Assembly (NCBI GenBank): GCA_021793535.1
Contig: JAJYSO010000130.1
Location: 1 to 5,806, forward strand
DNA: 5,806 nucleotides
Direction: 5' to 3'
DNA from: Bacteroidota bacterium
GTDB lineage: Bacteria > Bacteroidota > Bacteroidia > Flavobacteriales > Flavobacteriaceae
Positions 1 to 5,772 of this stretch are shown here, piece by piece. A program made the translations under genes and the position numbers. The number at the start of each line of letters is the position of its first letter. The first letter of the stretch is position 1. Below the pieces are notes generated by a model, which ran no database searches, was not told the DNA's origin, and saw nothing but the letters and a program-made list of their open reading frames with translations.

Positions 1-1
1 A

Positions 2-451
2 GGATTAGCATACGCAAAAGAAATTGGAAAGCCCATCATGTTGGATTTTACCGGCGCTGCTTGCGTGAATTGTCGAAAAATGGAGGATAGGGTATGGAGC
101 GATAAGCAAGTAAAATCCATTCTTGAAAAGGAAGTGGTTTTGATCTCCCTTTATGTAGATATTGATGACAAGCTACCCGAGGATCAACAATACACCAGTG
201 AAGTAACGGGTCGTCGTATTCGGACGGTGGGAAATAAATGGAGTGATTTTCAAATTAAGAATTATAAAGTGAATGCTCAACCTTATTACGTTATGGTAAA
301 TCCCTACAATGGACAGGACCTGAATGCTCCGGTGGGTTATGTTCCCGATGTCGAAAAATACTCCGCATGGTTAAAAGAAGGGATAGGAATTTTTGAAGTT
401 TATGCGGCCGACCAGAAAGATCAGATTTCGACCTCCGTTTCCCGTAATTAA
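2..451 (+). CDS. dsbD: Thiol:disulfide interchange protein DsbD, C-terminal thioredoxin-like domain (5' end outside window)
   Basis: The reading frame is open from the left edge (first whole codon at base 2), so this is the last 149 residues of a longer protein; the ATG at 38 is internal. The order GKPIMLDFTG, then the redox motif CVNC (bases 62-73) followed by RKME, then a VW...V...L stretch, ISLYVD and the cis-proline loop NAQPYYV matches the periplasmic thioredoxin-like domain that ends DsbD proteins. In that family the membrane domain takes electrons from cytoplasmic thioredoxin and the C-terminal domain passes them to periplasmic partners, keeping cysteines reduced for disulfide repair or cytochrome c maturation. 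Both active cysteines are present. About 25 polar residues follow the domain. The membrane domain cannot be seen, so a stand-alone thioredoxin-family protein with a signal sequence is the alternative. A hairpin terminator follows immediately. Confidence 0.85.
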   Translation, partial: GLAYAKEIGKPIMLDFTGAACVNCRKMEDRVWSDKQVKSILEKEVVLISLYVDIDDKLPEDQQYTSEVTGRRIRTVGNKWSDFQIKNYKVNAQPYYVMVNPYNGQDLNAPVGYVPDVEKYSAWLKEGIGIFEVYAADQKDQISTSVSRN

Positions 452-485
452 AAGGAAGTGAAGACATTCACTTGTACTCCTTTTT
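450..485 (+). terminator. Rho-independent terminator after the dsbD-like gene
   Basis: The stop codon runs straight into an interrupted hairpin. The outer arm AAAAGGA (450-456) pairs with TCCTTTT (478-484). The inner arm AGTGAA (457-462) pairs with TTCACT (467-472) around the loop GACA. A few unpaired bases (473-477) sit on the 3' side. The 3' arm ends in a run of five T (481-485), as expected of an intrinsic terminator. The stem is AT-rich, so its strength is uncertain. It separates the dsbD-like gene from the CvfB-like gene. Confidence 0.6.
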
Positions 486-551
486 ACACATGGGGATGCA
501 AACGGAGTCTCCCCTAATTATTTTACCAAAAAAAATATGCAACGATAAACT

Positions 552-1385
552 ATGTTGAATTTAGGTGAATATCAAGAATTACTCATAAAACGTCAAGCAC
601 CTCCGGGGCTATATTTAATAGATGAGGAGGACAATGAAGTGCTCTTGCCCAATAAATATGTTCCGGAAGACTTTGAAATCGGAGCGCCCCTGGAAGTCTT
701 TGTGTATTTGGACCATGAAGAACGACCGGTATGTACCACCTTACACCCTTTTATCACTAAAGGAGACTTTGCCTATTTGAGATGTGCAGAGACGACAGAT
801 TTTGGTGCCTTTTTGGATTGGGGACTTGAAAAGCATTTGTTTGTGTCTTTTAAAGAACAACCTTATCCCATGAAAAAGGGGATGTGGTATCTGGTATACT
901 GCTATTTAGATCAAGAGACTGACCGTTTAGCGGCTTCGGCAAAGGTGAATCATTTTATTGACAACACGCAGATGACGATAGAGCCTTTTGAAAAGGTAGA
1001 TTTAATAGTATCGAACCGTACGGATTTAGGCTATAATGTTATTATTAATAAAAGACATTTGGGGTTGGTATATCATTCCTCTATCCATCAGGATCTTCAT
1101 ACCGGTGATCAACTTGTCGGTTGGATAGAGCGAATTCGGGCCGATCATAAAGTGGATGTGGTGCTTCAACGGCCGGGATACCGCAGTATTGAACCCAACG
1201 CTGATCGTGTAATGGCCGTATTAGAACAAAAAGAAGGATTTTTGCCGTTACATGATAAATCCTCACCAGAGGAGATTCAGGAAGCTGTACAAATGAGTAA
1301 AAAAAGCTTTAAACGAGCGATCGGTATGCTCTATAAGAACAGGAAGATAAAGATTGTGCCACAGGAGGGGATTTACCTGCGGTAA
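552..1385 (+). CDS. CvfB-like S1 RNA-binding protein with C-terminal winged helix
   Basis: The 277-residue product has the architecture of the CvfB/YitL family (COG2996): three consecutive S1-type OB folds and a C-terminal winged helix. The first S1-like unit spans about residues 1-65 and includes LLPNKYVP at 31-38, typical of this family. The second, about 70-135, carries the recognisable DFGAFLDWGLEKHLFV at 83-98. The third, about 145-210, contains the HLGLVYHSSI segment. The winged helix is about 225-277, with SKKSFKRAIGMLYKNRKI and a final IYLR strand. The length is normal for the family. CvfB of Gram-positive bacteria binds RNA and affects virulence gene expression; the role in Bacteroidota is not established, so a post-transcriptional function is inferred. 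The ATG at 552 is the first start of the frame and fits the start of the first S1 unit; no Shine-Dalgarno is visible. Its last 13 bp overlap the convergent gene at 1373-1924. Confidence 0.88.
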   Translation: MLNLGEYQELLIKRQAPPGLYLIDEEDNEVLLPNKYVPEDFEIGAPLEVFVYLDHEERPVCTTLHPFITKGDFAYLRCAETTDFGAFLDWGLEKHLFVSFKEQPYPMKKGMWYLVYCYLDQETDRLAASAKVNHFIDNTQMTIEPFEKVDLIVSNRTDLGYNVIINKRHLGLVYHSSIHQDLHTGDQLVGWIERIRADHKVDVVLQRPGYRSIEPNADRVMAVLEQKEGFLPLHDKSSPEEIQEAVQMSKKSFKRAIGMLYKNRKIKIVPQEGIYLR

Positions 1386-1924
1386 AAATAAGGGTAAGCA
1401 GGGCGGTTGTAGTAAGAATTATAGTACCAGGGTTGGTAGTAATTGTGGTATGGTCGGATAAAGGGTTGGGGAACCTCTTTCAAAGCTTCGTTGCGCGTAC
1501 CTCCGTCGGGAGCCCGTTTACCGAAGTCTATACCATAAGGCCTGCCATTTTCTTGGTCTTGTTCGAGAAAAACCCTACTCTGCGATATGATTTGAGCGAC
1601 TTGCCGAGCCGTGTTCACAGATCGGATTCGCGCCTTTCGATGCTCTTCTTTAGCTTTTGAAATGGCTAAGATGTCCAATTTTTTGTTCTGGTCTTGCTCT
1701 GGGCGGATATTCACTAGATAAAGGGGAACGGCAAAGCGGTTGAGGGCGAAGGGCCCGGAAACGCCTCGTTCTATGGTTAATGGAAATAGTTTGGCCGCAA
1801 TTTCTTTTGTACTTTCCTGTTGCCGATTCTCTGAAGGGATGGAGCGATTGCCTTCCCTTAATTCCTGGCTGAGCAGGCCGAAGGGCAGAAAACAGAAAAA
1901 TAAGTAAATCAACAGCTTTTTCAT
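1373..1924 (-). CDS. Small secreted protein with tyrosine-rich C-terminus, function unknown
   Basis: I do not recognise the family of this 183-residue protein. It begins with a clear Sec signal peptide: MKK, a hydrophobic core to about residue 18, and a likely cleavage after LLS at about 19. Cys11 lies in the core without a lipobox, so a lipoprotein is unlikely. The mature part has a polar stretch (21-45), a short hydrophobic region around FALNRFAVPLYLVN (59-72), and a charged, probably helical section (81-121). A glycine/charge-rich linker follows, then a tail (159-183) in which 10 of 25 residues are Tyr, mixed with Asn, Pro, Trp and Arg. It has no catalytic motif and no type IX sorting domain. 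Export to the periplasm or surface is inferred. The start at 1924 is supported by the signal peptide and an upstream -7 element. The 3' end overlaps the CvfB-like gene tail-to-tail. Confidence 0.75.
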   Translation of the reverse strand: MKKLLIYLFFCFLPFGLLSQELREGNRSIPSENRQQESTKEIAAKLFPLTIERGVSGPFALNRFAVPLYLVNIRPEQDQNKKLDILAISKAKEEHRKARIRSVNTARQVAQIISQSRVFLEQDQENGRPYGIDFGKRAPDGGTRNEALKEVPQPFIRPYHNYYQPWYYNSYYNRPAYPYFYRR

Positions 1925-1949
1925 AACTTTTAAGATAGCAAAAAGTATG

Positions 1950-1957
1950 CAAAACTA
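1950..1957 (-). promoter_or_regulatory. Bacteroidota -7 promoter element for the tyrosine-rich secreted protein
   Basis: On the minus strand this reads TAGTTTTG, an exact match to the TAnnTTTG -7 consensus of the Bacteroidota primary sigma factor. It lies 25 nt upstream of the ATG at 1924, giving a short leader. No good TTTG-type -33 element is seen at the expected distance; the DNA there is AT-rich. The position in the 47-bp gap after the SanA-like gene makes a separate transcript plausible. Confidence 0.45.
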
Positions 1958-1971
1958 GTGGTAAAAGTACA

Positions 1972-2598
1972 TCATTCTATAAAAATAGGCTCTCCTAAAA
2001 ATTTTGGCTTTTTATGAAAGGCAATATCCACATAGGATTTTGCTCTGGCTAAAAATTCACGCCAATATACTTTTGACCATTGTTCAGGGTCTTTAGCGTT
2101 AAAACCTATGACGCTTATCCCGTTTTTTTCAGCAATATATATGGCCCGTTCATTTTGGAATTTTTGGGAGATCACCGTAAAACTTTCTTGTCCGAATACT
2201 AAATGGGCACGAATCACAGAGTCCAATGTACGAAAGCCTGCGTAATCCAGCACAATTCTATCTTCGGGAATTCCCTTTTTTAAAAGCGCTTTTTTAAAGT
2301 CTCGAGGCTCGTTATAGCTGACGTGTCTATTGTCTCCGCTAACCAAAATATAGTCGATTTTGTGCATGCGAAAAAGGAATACGGCAGCGTCTATTCTGTT
2401 CTTGAAAAAGGGGTTGATCCCTCCTCCTTTTAAGTACTGGGCTGTACCCAATAATAAACCCACTTTGTTTTTAGGGATCTCTGAAGCGAAGGAGTACAGT
2501 TTTTTATCTGCAACCTGTTTGATATGCCAATTGGTATAGCTTATAAATCCAATAGTGAATATAATGGCAGCAATGAAACAATAGATGACACGCTTCAT
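1972..2598 (-). CDS. SanA/ElyC/YdcF family (DUF218) membrane-anchored protein
   Basis: This 208-residue protein matches the SanA branch of the DUF218 family. Residues 4-22 form one N-terminal membrane segment, with the soluble domain expected on the periplasmic side. Family landmarks in order are LLLGTAQ (48-54), NPFFKNRIDAA (62-72), ILVSGDN (84-90) followed by YNEP (95-98), DYAGFRTLDSV (118-128) and ISQKFQNERA (143-152). These are the conserved strand ends that line the presumed active pocket. SanA in enteric bacteria affects envelope permeability to vancomycin at high temperature, and ElyC affects peptidoglycan and lipid-carrier metabolism; the reaction is not firmly known. An envelope role here is inferred. 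It lies 77 nt downstream of the ATPase gene on the same strand, but has its own -7 element, so it need not depend on the importer operon. The ATG at 2598 directly precedes the membrane segment. Confidence 0.85.
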   Translation of the reverse strand: MKRVIYCFIAAIIFTIGFISYTNWHIKQVADKKLYSFASEIPKNKVGLLLGTAQYLKGGGINPFFKNRIDAAVFLFRMHKIDYILVSGDNRHVSYNEPRDFKKALLKKGIPEDRIVLDYAGFRTLDSVIRAHLVFGQESFTVISQKFQNERAIYIAEKNGISVIGFNAKDPEQWSKVYWREFLARAKSYVDIAFHKKPKFLGEPIFIE

Positions 2599-2626
2599 GA
2601 ATGGGTTTACCCTAATAGGTGAAGAA

Positions 2627-2634
2627 CAAATTTA
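2627..2634 (-). promoter_or_regulatory. Bacteroidota -7 promoter element for the SanA-like gene
   Basis: The minus strand reads TAAATTTG, an exact TAnnTTTG match, 28 nt before the ATG at 2598 and within the 77-nt gap after the ATPase stop. The candidate upstream element is poor: TTTC stands 23 nt upstream, and a TTG only 14 nt upstream is too close. I read it as an internal promoter allowing transcription independent of the importer operon. No terminator hairpin is visible in this gap, so read-through is also possible. Confidence 0.5.
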
Positions 2635-2675
2635 GATATAATAATAAGCAATGCTGTGAAAGATAGAGTATTTAA

Positions 2676-3479
2676 CTATTTTGAATCTTTAAAGTCTTTG
2701 AATTGGAACTGAAAAATCTTAGCCTCTTCCTTAAACTTTACCCTATCGCTCGGAAACAACTTCTCTAAATGTTTCCCCCGAATGAGTTCTTCCGGGGTAT
2801 CGTTTAGGATTTTTCCATCGTGAAGAAGGATGATCTTATCACAAATCTGCATGGCCATGTTCAGTTCGTGTGTAGCGAGTAGGATTACTTTCTTTTGCTG
2901 ACTGGCAACCTGCTTTAACAGGTTAAAAACCTGAAATTTAAAGTGAAGGTCCAAGTGATTGGTCGGTTCGTCCAAAAGGATGATATCGGTGTTTTGTGCA
3001 AGTGCCCTTGCAATGAATACCTTTTGTAATTGCCCGTCGCTAAGCTCAGCACATTTGCGATGACTGAGTGCTGAAATATGCATTTGAGAAAGAGCATCGT
3101 TGATGTTGCTTTTGTCTTTGTCGCTGAGAATACCCAACCAGTTGTTGTGAGGGAATCTCCCTAAGGAAACGAGTTCTTTAACGGTGAGGTTCTCTGAAAA
3201 GGAGGGATGTGTGAGTACGACACTGAGCTCCTTGGCAAATTCTTTTGCCGAAAAAGAGACACTGTCTTTGCCCTGTATGAAAACCTGTCCTCTTACAGGG
3301 GGGATTTCTTTGGAAAGGGTTTTTAACAAAGTGGATTTTCCAGATCCATTGATGCCAAAAATTCCGATCAGCTCTCCTTTGTCAAAAGACAGTTGGATAT
3401 TGCTAAAGAGAGGCTTTTTGGAGTAGCCAATGCTCAAAGCTTTAGTAGATAGGGCGGCAGGAAGGGGCTTGGTATCCAT
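2676..3479 (-). CDS. FecE/BtuD-type ABC transporter ATP-binding protein
   Basis: The 267-residue protein is the cytoplasmic ATPase of the importer encoded with the next two genes. Walker A is GINGSGKST (42-50, Lys48). The ABC signature is LSDGQLQK (146-153), the variant common in the FecE/BtuD family instead of LSGGQ. Walker B is IILLDEPT (166-173, catalytic Glu171), followed by the D-loop NHLD (174-177) and the switch histidine at 204 in ATHEL. The Q-loop position shows VVLTHPS (87-93), with no glutamine. The family marker LTVKELVSLGRFPH (98-111) agrees with siderophore/haem/cobalamin importers. About 30 extra residues rich in Phe and Lys end the protein. The ATG at 3479 lies 4 nt after the permease stop, so the two are almost certainly co-transcribed. 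It should form a homodimer beneath a permease dimer and power periplasm-to-cytoplasm import. The substrate is not determined. Confidence 0.93.
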   Translation of the reverse strand: MDTKPLPAALSTKALSIGYSKKPLFSNIQLSFDKGELIGIFGINGSGKSTLLKTLSKEIPPVRGQVFIQGKDSVSFSAKEFAKELSVVLTHPSFSENLTVKELVSLGRFPHNNWLGILSDKDKSNINDALSQMHISALSHRKCAELSDGQLQKVFIARALAQNTDIILLDEPTNHLDLHFKFQVFNLLKQVASQQKKVILLATHELNMAMQICDKIILLHDGKILNDTPEELIRGKHLEKLFPSDRVKFKEEAKIFQFQFKDFKDSK

Positions 3480-3483
3480 TGTT

Positions 3484-4518
3484 CTAAAAATTTAGTTTTC
3501 TCTTTCGGAGTAATAACCAAATGACTACTGGAGCTCCAAACAAGGAGGTTACGGCATTAATGGGTAAAATATGTTGGCTCCCGGGAAGTTGGGCGATACT
3601 GTCACAAACTACCATTAATAGAGCGCCATAGACCATTACATTTGGCACTAAGATAAAGTGGTTGCTTGTCGGGATAAAGGACCTTACCAAATGAGGTACG
3701 GCCAAACCCACAAAAGCAATGGGCCCGACAAATGCAGTGATGCTACCGGTGATAAAACTGGTGGCTACAATCACTAACCAACGGTTTCGGATCACGTTCA
3801 CTCCCATACTTTGTGCATATTTTTCTCCCAGTAACAACGCGTTCAGGTTTTTTAAGCAAAATAGTCCTATACCTATACCCATTATCCAGAACAACAGTAA
3901 AACCTTAAGGTCGACAGAAGATAGGTTTCCCAAGCTTCCAAAGGTCCAGAATACGAAGCGTTGTAAGAGTTCTGAAGAACTGAAATAGGAAAGTACGGTG
4001 ACCACGGAACCGGTCAGAGCGGCAAACATGATACCGACAATAAGGAGTTTCATCGTATTTTTTAATCGAAATGCAGCCGCTACAATGGCCAGCATGACCA
4101 TTAAGCTGCCCACACTGGCCGCGATAGGTAGGCCCCAATGTGAAGATAAGAGATTTCCTGTGGAGATACCCAGCGCTCCCCCGCCCATAATAAGGAGTGC
4201 AACTCCGAGGCTTGCTCCGCTGCTCAGCCCCAGAACGTAAGGGCCTGCCATGGGATTTTGAAAAAGGGTCTGCATGAAAAGCCCACTCAACCCTAAACCT
4301 GAGCCGACTAAGAGCGCAACGATTACTTTAGGCAACCGGTAATTGAGGATAATGTATTCCCAAGTATACTCTGTGGAGGCTGTCGAACCCTGAAATAGTA
4401 TTTTAAGGGTATCCGAAAGAGGGATGGGAACAGAACCGAGATTTAGATTTGCGATACTGACAAAACCTAGGCTTATAAGCCCGATTATACCATAAATAAG
4501 CCCTCGGTTTCCTTTCAT
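3484..4518 (-). CDS. FecCD/BtuC family permease of an iron-complex or cobalamin ABC importer
   Basis: The 344-residue protein is strongly hydrophobic along its whole length, consistent with about ten membrane helices, the usual number and length for FecCD/BtuC permeases. Diagnostic segments are YRLPK (60-64) at the start of helix 2, MQTLFQNPMAGPYVLGLSSG (82-101), FVGPIAFVGLAVPHLVR (263-279), which includes the region that contacts the ATPase, and the C-terminal LPINAVTSLFGAPVVIWLL (318-336). It works as a homodimer in the inner membrane, receiving ligand from the lipoprotein encoded upstream. Its ATG overlaps the stop of that gene as ATGA (4515-4518), which suggests translational coupling. 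Nothing in the sequence separates ferric-siderophore, haem and cobalamin permeases, because the family shares these motifs. Confidence 0.94.
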   Translation of the reverse strand: MKGNRGLIYGIIGLISLGFVSIANLNLGSVPIPLSDTLKILFQGSTASTEYTWEYIILNYRLPKVIVALLVGSGLGLSGLFMQTLFQNPMAGPYVLGLSSGASLGVALLIMGGGALGISTGNLLSSHWGLPIAASVGSLMVMLAIVAAAFRLKNTMKLLIVGIMFAALTGSVVTVLSYFSSSELLQRFVFWTFGSLGNLSSVDLKVLLLFWIMGIGIGLFCLKNLNALLLGEKYAQSMGVNVIRNRWLVIVATSFITGSITAFVGPIAFVGLAVPHLVRSFIPTSNHFILVPNVMVYGALLMVVCDSIAQLPGSQHILPINAVTSLFGAPVVIWLLLRKRKLNF

Positions 4519-5645
4519 TTTAGCGCCTGATAAAAAGAAGGTTTGTAGTTTTTAGGGAGCAACTCAGGGTGAAAAATATGGATGAGGTCTTTTAGGATTA
4601 AGTCGGGGCGACTCGGCCCATATTCGAAGTATAGCATTCCTCCGGTAGCTCCTTTTTTGGAAGTGTAGTTATAAATGTGCTTTTTTTGAAAAGCTTTGAA
4701 CTGAAGGTAGTGTTTAGACTTATTCTTCATCTCCTCGAGGTCTGAAAAATAACTTGGATTGATCCAAATATCGGCATCTTTTGCGGTGTTGAATACGGAC
4801 TCGAAAGAAAGTGCTACGCTCTCCGTGTTTTTTAAATTTTCATATACATAAGCTCCCCCTGCATCATCAATAAGGCGAGCACTCCAACTCTCTCCACCTG
4901 GCACGTACCATACGTCTCTATACAAGGCACCGGATAATACCTCAGGGCGTTTTATCCCATCAGGCACCAGTTCTTTGGCCGATTGATAGTCCGTTTCTAT
5001 TTTTTTAAAAATATGCTCGGCCCTTTCGGTTTTGTCAAAGAGTGCCCCGTATACTTTTATCCATTCTGCTTTACCCAGTGGACTTTCTTCTCGCCAATCC
5101 ATATTATACAAGATGGGGATTCCCACTTGTGAAATATTTTTATAGCCTGAATGCTGGTCGATAGAGAACCCCATTAAAAGGTCCGGCTGCAGGCTGAGGA
5201 GTAATTCAAAATTAATATTTTCGTTTTCTCCCAATTCCGTTATTTTATGTTGCGAAATTCGTTCACGGATTTCAGGGGAAGAGATGTAATCGAGGTGAGG
5301 GAACCCCACCAGGCTTTTTTCTTCCCCTAATGCTACCAATGGGGGAATATGTGTGGTGGAAGTTGCCACGAGGGTTTGAATAGGAATCTGTAGTTTATAG
5401 TCGTACTTGATGGAGCGGGGTACTTTTGCATGTGGTTTGGCTAAAAGATAGGTGTAAAGCGTATGTACACTGTCCTTGAAGGACTGAATCTTTAGCAGTT
5501 GAAAATTTTTATAATTCAAGATGGAAAATCCCTTGGCATAGCTAGTTGATACCGTATCCACTTGTTGTTCGAACCTATTGTGGACTGTCTGCTTTTTGTT
5601 GCAAGAGAGCAAAAGAAGAAAACCAATGACGATAAGCCTTTTCAT
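4515..5645 (-). CDS. Substrate-binding lipoprotein of FecB/BtuF type (helical-backbone metal-complex receptor)
   Basis: From the ATG at 5645 the product has 376 residues. It begins with a lipoprotein signal peptide: MKR, a hydrophobic core, and the lipobox LLSC with Cys15 as the lipid-attachment site. The frame is also open to a TTG at 5723, but that start would put 26 residues ahead of the signal peptide and lies upstream of the promoter. The mature protein has the two-lobe layout of class III binding proteins. ALGEEKSLVGF (105-115) is in the first lobe, QPDLL at 153-157, and ESPLGKAEWIKVYG (187-200) starts the second lobe. YVPGGESW (247-254), LIDDAGG (258-264) and FEYGPSRPDL (340-349) follow. 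Glu108 or Glu109, and Glu187 or Glu194, are the likely partners for permease arginines. The role is to capture an iron complex, haem or corrinoid in the periplasm and hand it to the permease. First gene of the three-gene operon. Confidence 0.9.
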   Translation of the reverse strand: MKRLIVIGFLLLLSCNKKQTVHNRFEQQVDTVSTSYAKGFSILNYKNFQLLKIQSFKDSVHTLYTYLLAKPHAKVPRSIKYDYKLQIPIQTLVATSTTHIPPLVALGEEKSLVGFPHLDYISSPEIRERISQHKITELGENENINFELLLSLQPDLLMGFSIDQHSGYKNISQVGIPILYNMDWREESPLGKAEWIKVYGALFDKTERAEHIFKKIETDYQSAKELVPDGIKRPEVLSGALYRDVWYVPGGESWSARLIDDAGGAYVYENLKNTESVALSFESVFNTAKDADIWINPSYFSDLEEMKNKSKHYLQFKAFQKKHIYNYTSKKGATGGMLYFEYGPSRPDLILKDLIHIFHPELLPKNYKPSFYQALK

Positions 5646-5662
5646 TGAAGGACATGTTTTTT

Positions 5663-5670
5663 CAAAAATA
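5663..5670 (-). promoter_or_regulatory. Bacteroidota -7 promoter element of the importer operon
   Basis: The minus strand reads TATTTTTG, an exact TAnnTTTG match, 17 nt upstream of the ATG at 5645. A TTTC lies 22 nt further upstream, within the spacing known for flavobacterial promoters but only a partial -33 match. The site is downstream of the alternative TTG start at 5723, which supports translation from 5645. I see no cobalamin riboswitch elements and no Fur-box-like palindrome close to it. Confidence 0.5.
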
Positions 5671-5742
5671 CGTAAAAGTAAGAATTGCACCCGAAACTCC
5701 TTGACATATTCTGCGATTTCCAAGGTGGACTCTTTCTAGACT

Positions 5743-5772
5743 AAAAAATGATGTGGCTAAGGGATTACCACA
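5743..5772 (-). terminator. Probable intrinsic terminator of a gene upstream of the importer operon
   Basis: On the minus strand TGTGGTAA (5772-5765) pairs with TTA-CCACA (5760-5752) around the loop TCCC, with one bulged G at 5757. Three nt later comes a run of six T (5748-5743). The stem is eight pairs and only moderately GC-rich. It points in the same direction as the importer genes and lies before their promoter, so it would end an upstream transcript rather than control the operon. Attenuation of read-through is an alternative. Confidence 0.45.

Noticed and set aside
492..514. Weak inverted repeat GGGGA/TCCCC upstream of the CvfB-like gene
   Set aside because: Five pairs with a 13-nt loop and no T-run directly after it; not convincing as a terminator or riboswitch. 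The rest of 486-551 shows only AT-rich sequence.
519..526. TATTTTAC as a possible -7 element for the CvfB-like gene
   Set aside because: Only 6 of 8 positions match TAnnTTTG and no TTG lies at the right distance upstream, so no promoter is called.
1081..1266. 61-codon minus-strand frame inside the CvfB-like gene
   Set aside because: Antisense shadow of an intact conserved gene; no supporting signal.
1650..1952. 100-codon minus-strand frame overlapping the start of the tyrosine-rich gene
   Set aside because: It is a shifted-frame shadow of a gene with a clear signal peptide, and has no domain or promoter of its own.
3719..4240. Plus-strand frames of 80-89 codons opposite the permease gene
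   Set aside because: They are antisense shadows of the highly hydrophobic FecCD coding sequence, with atypical composition and no start signals.
5680..5700. Minus-strand GGGTGCAATTC resembling a fragment of a cobalamin riboswitch core
   Set aside because: The other conserved blocks, including the B12 box and the GCCACTG region, are missing, and the leader is too short for a riboswitch.
5701..5706. TTGACA resembling a sigma-70 -35 box on the plus strand
   Set aside because: There is no TATAAT-like partner at 16-18 nt, and Bacteroidota promoters do not use this element. Chance match.
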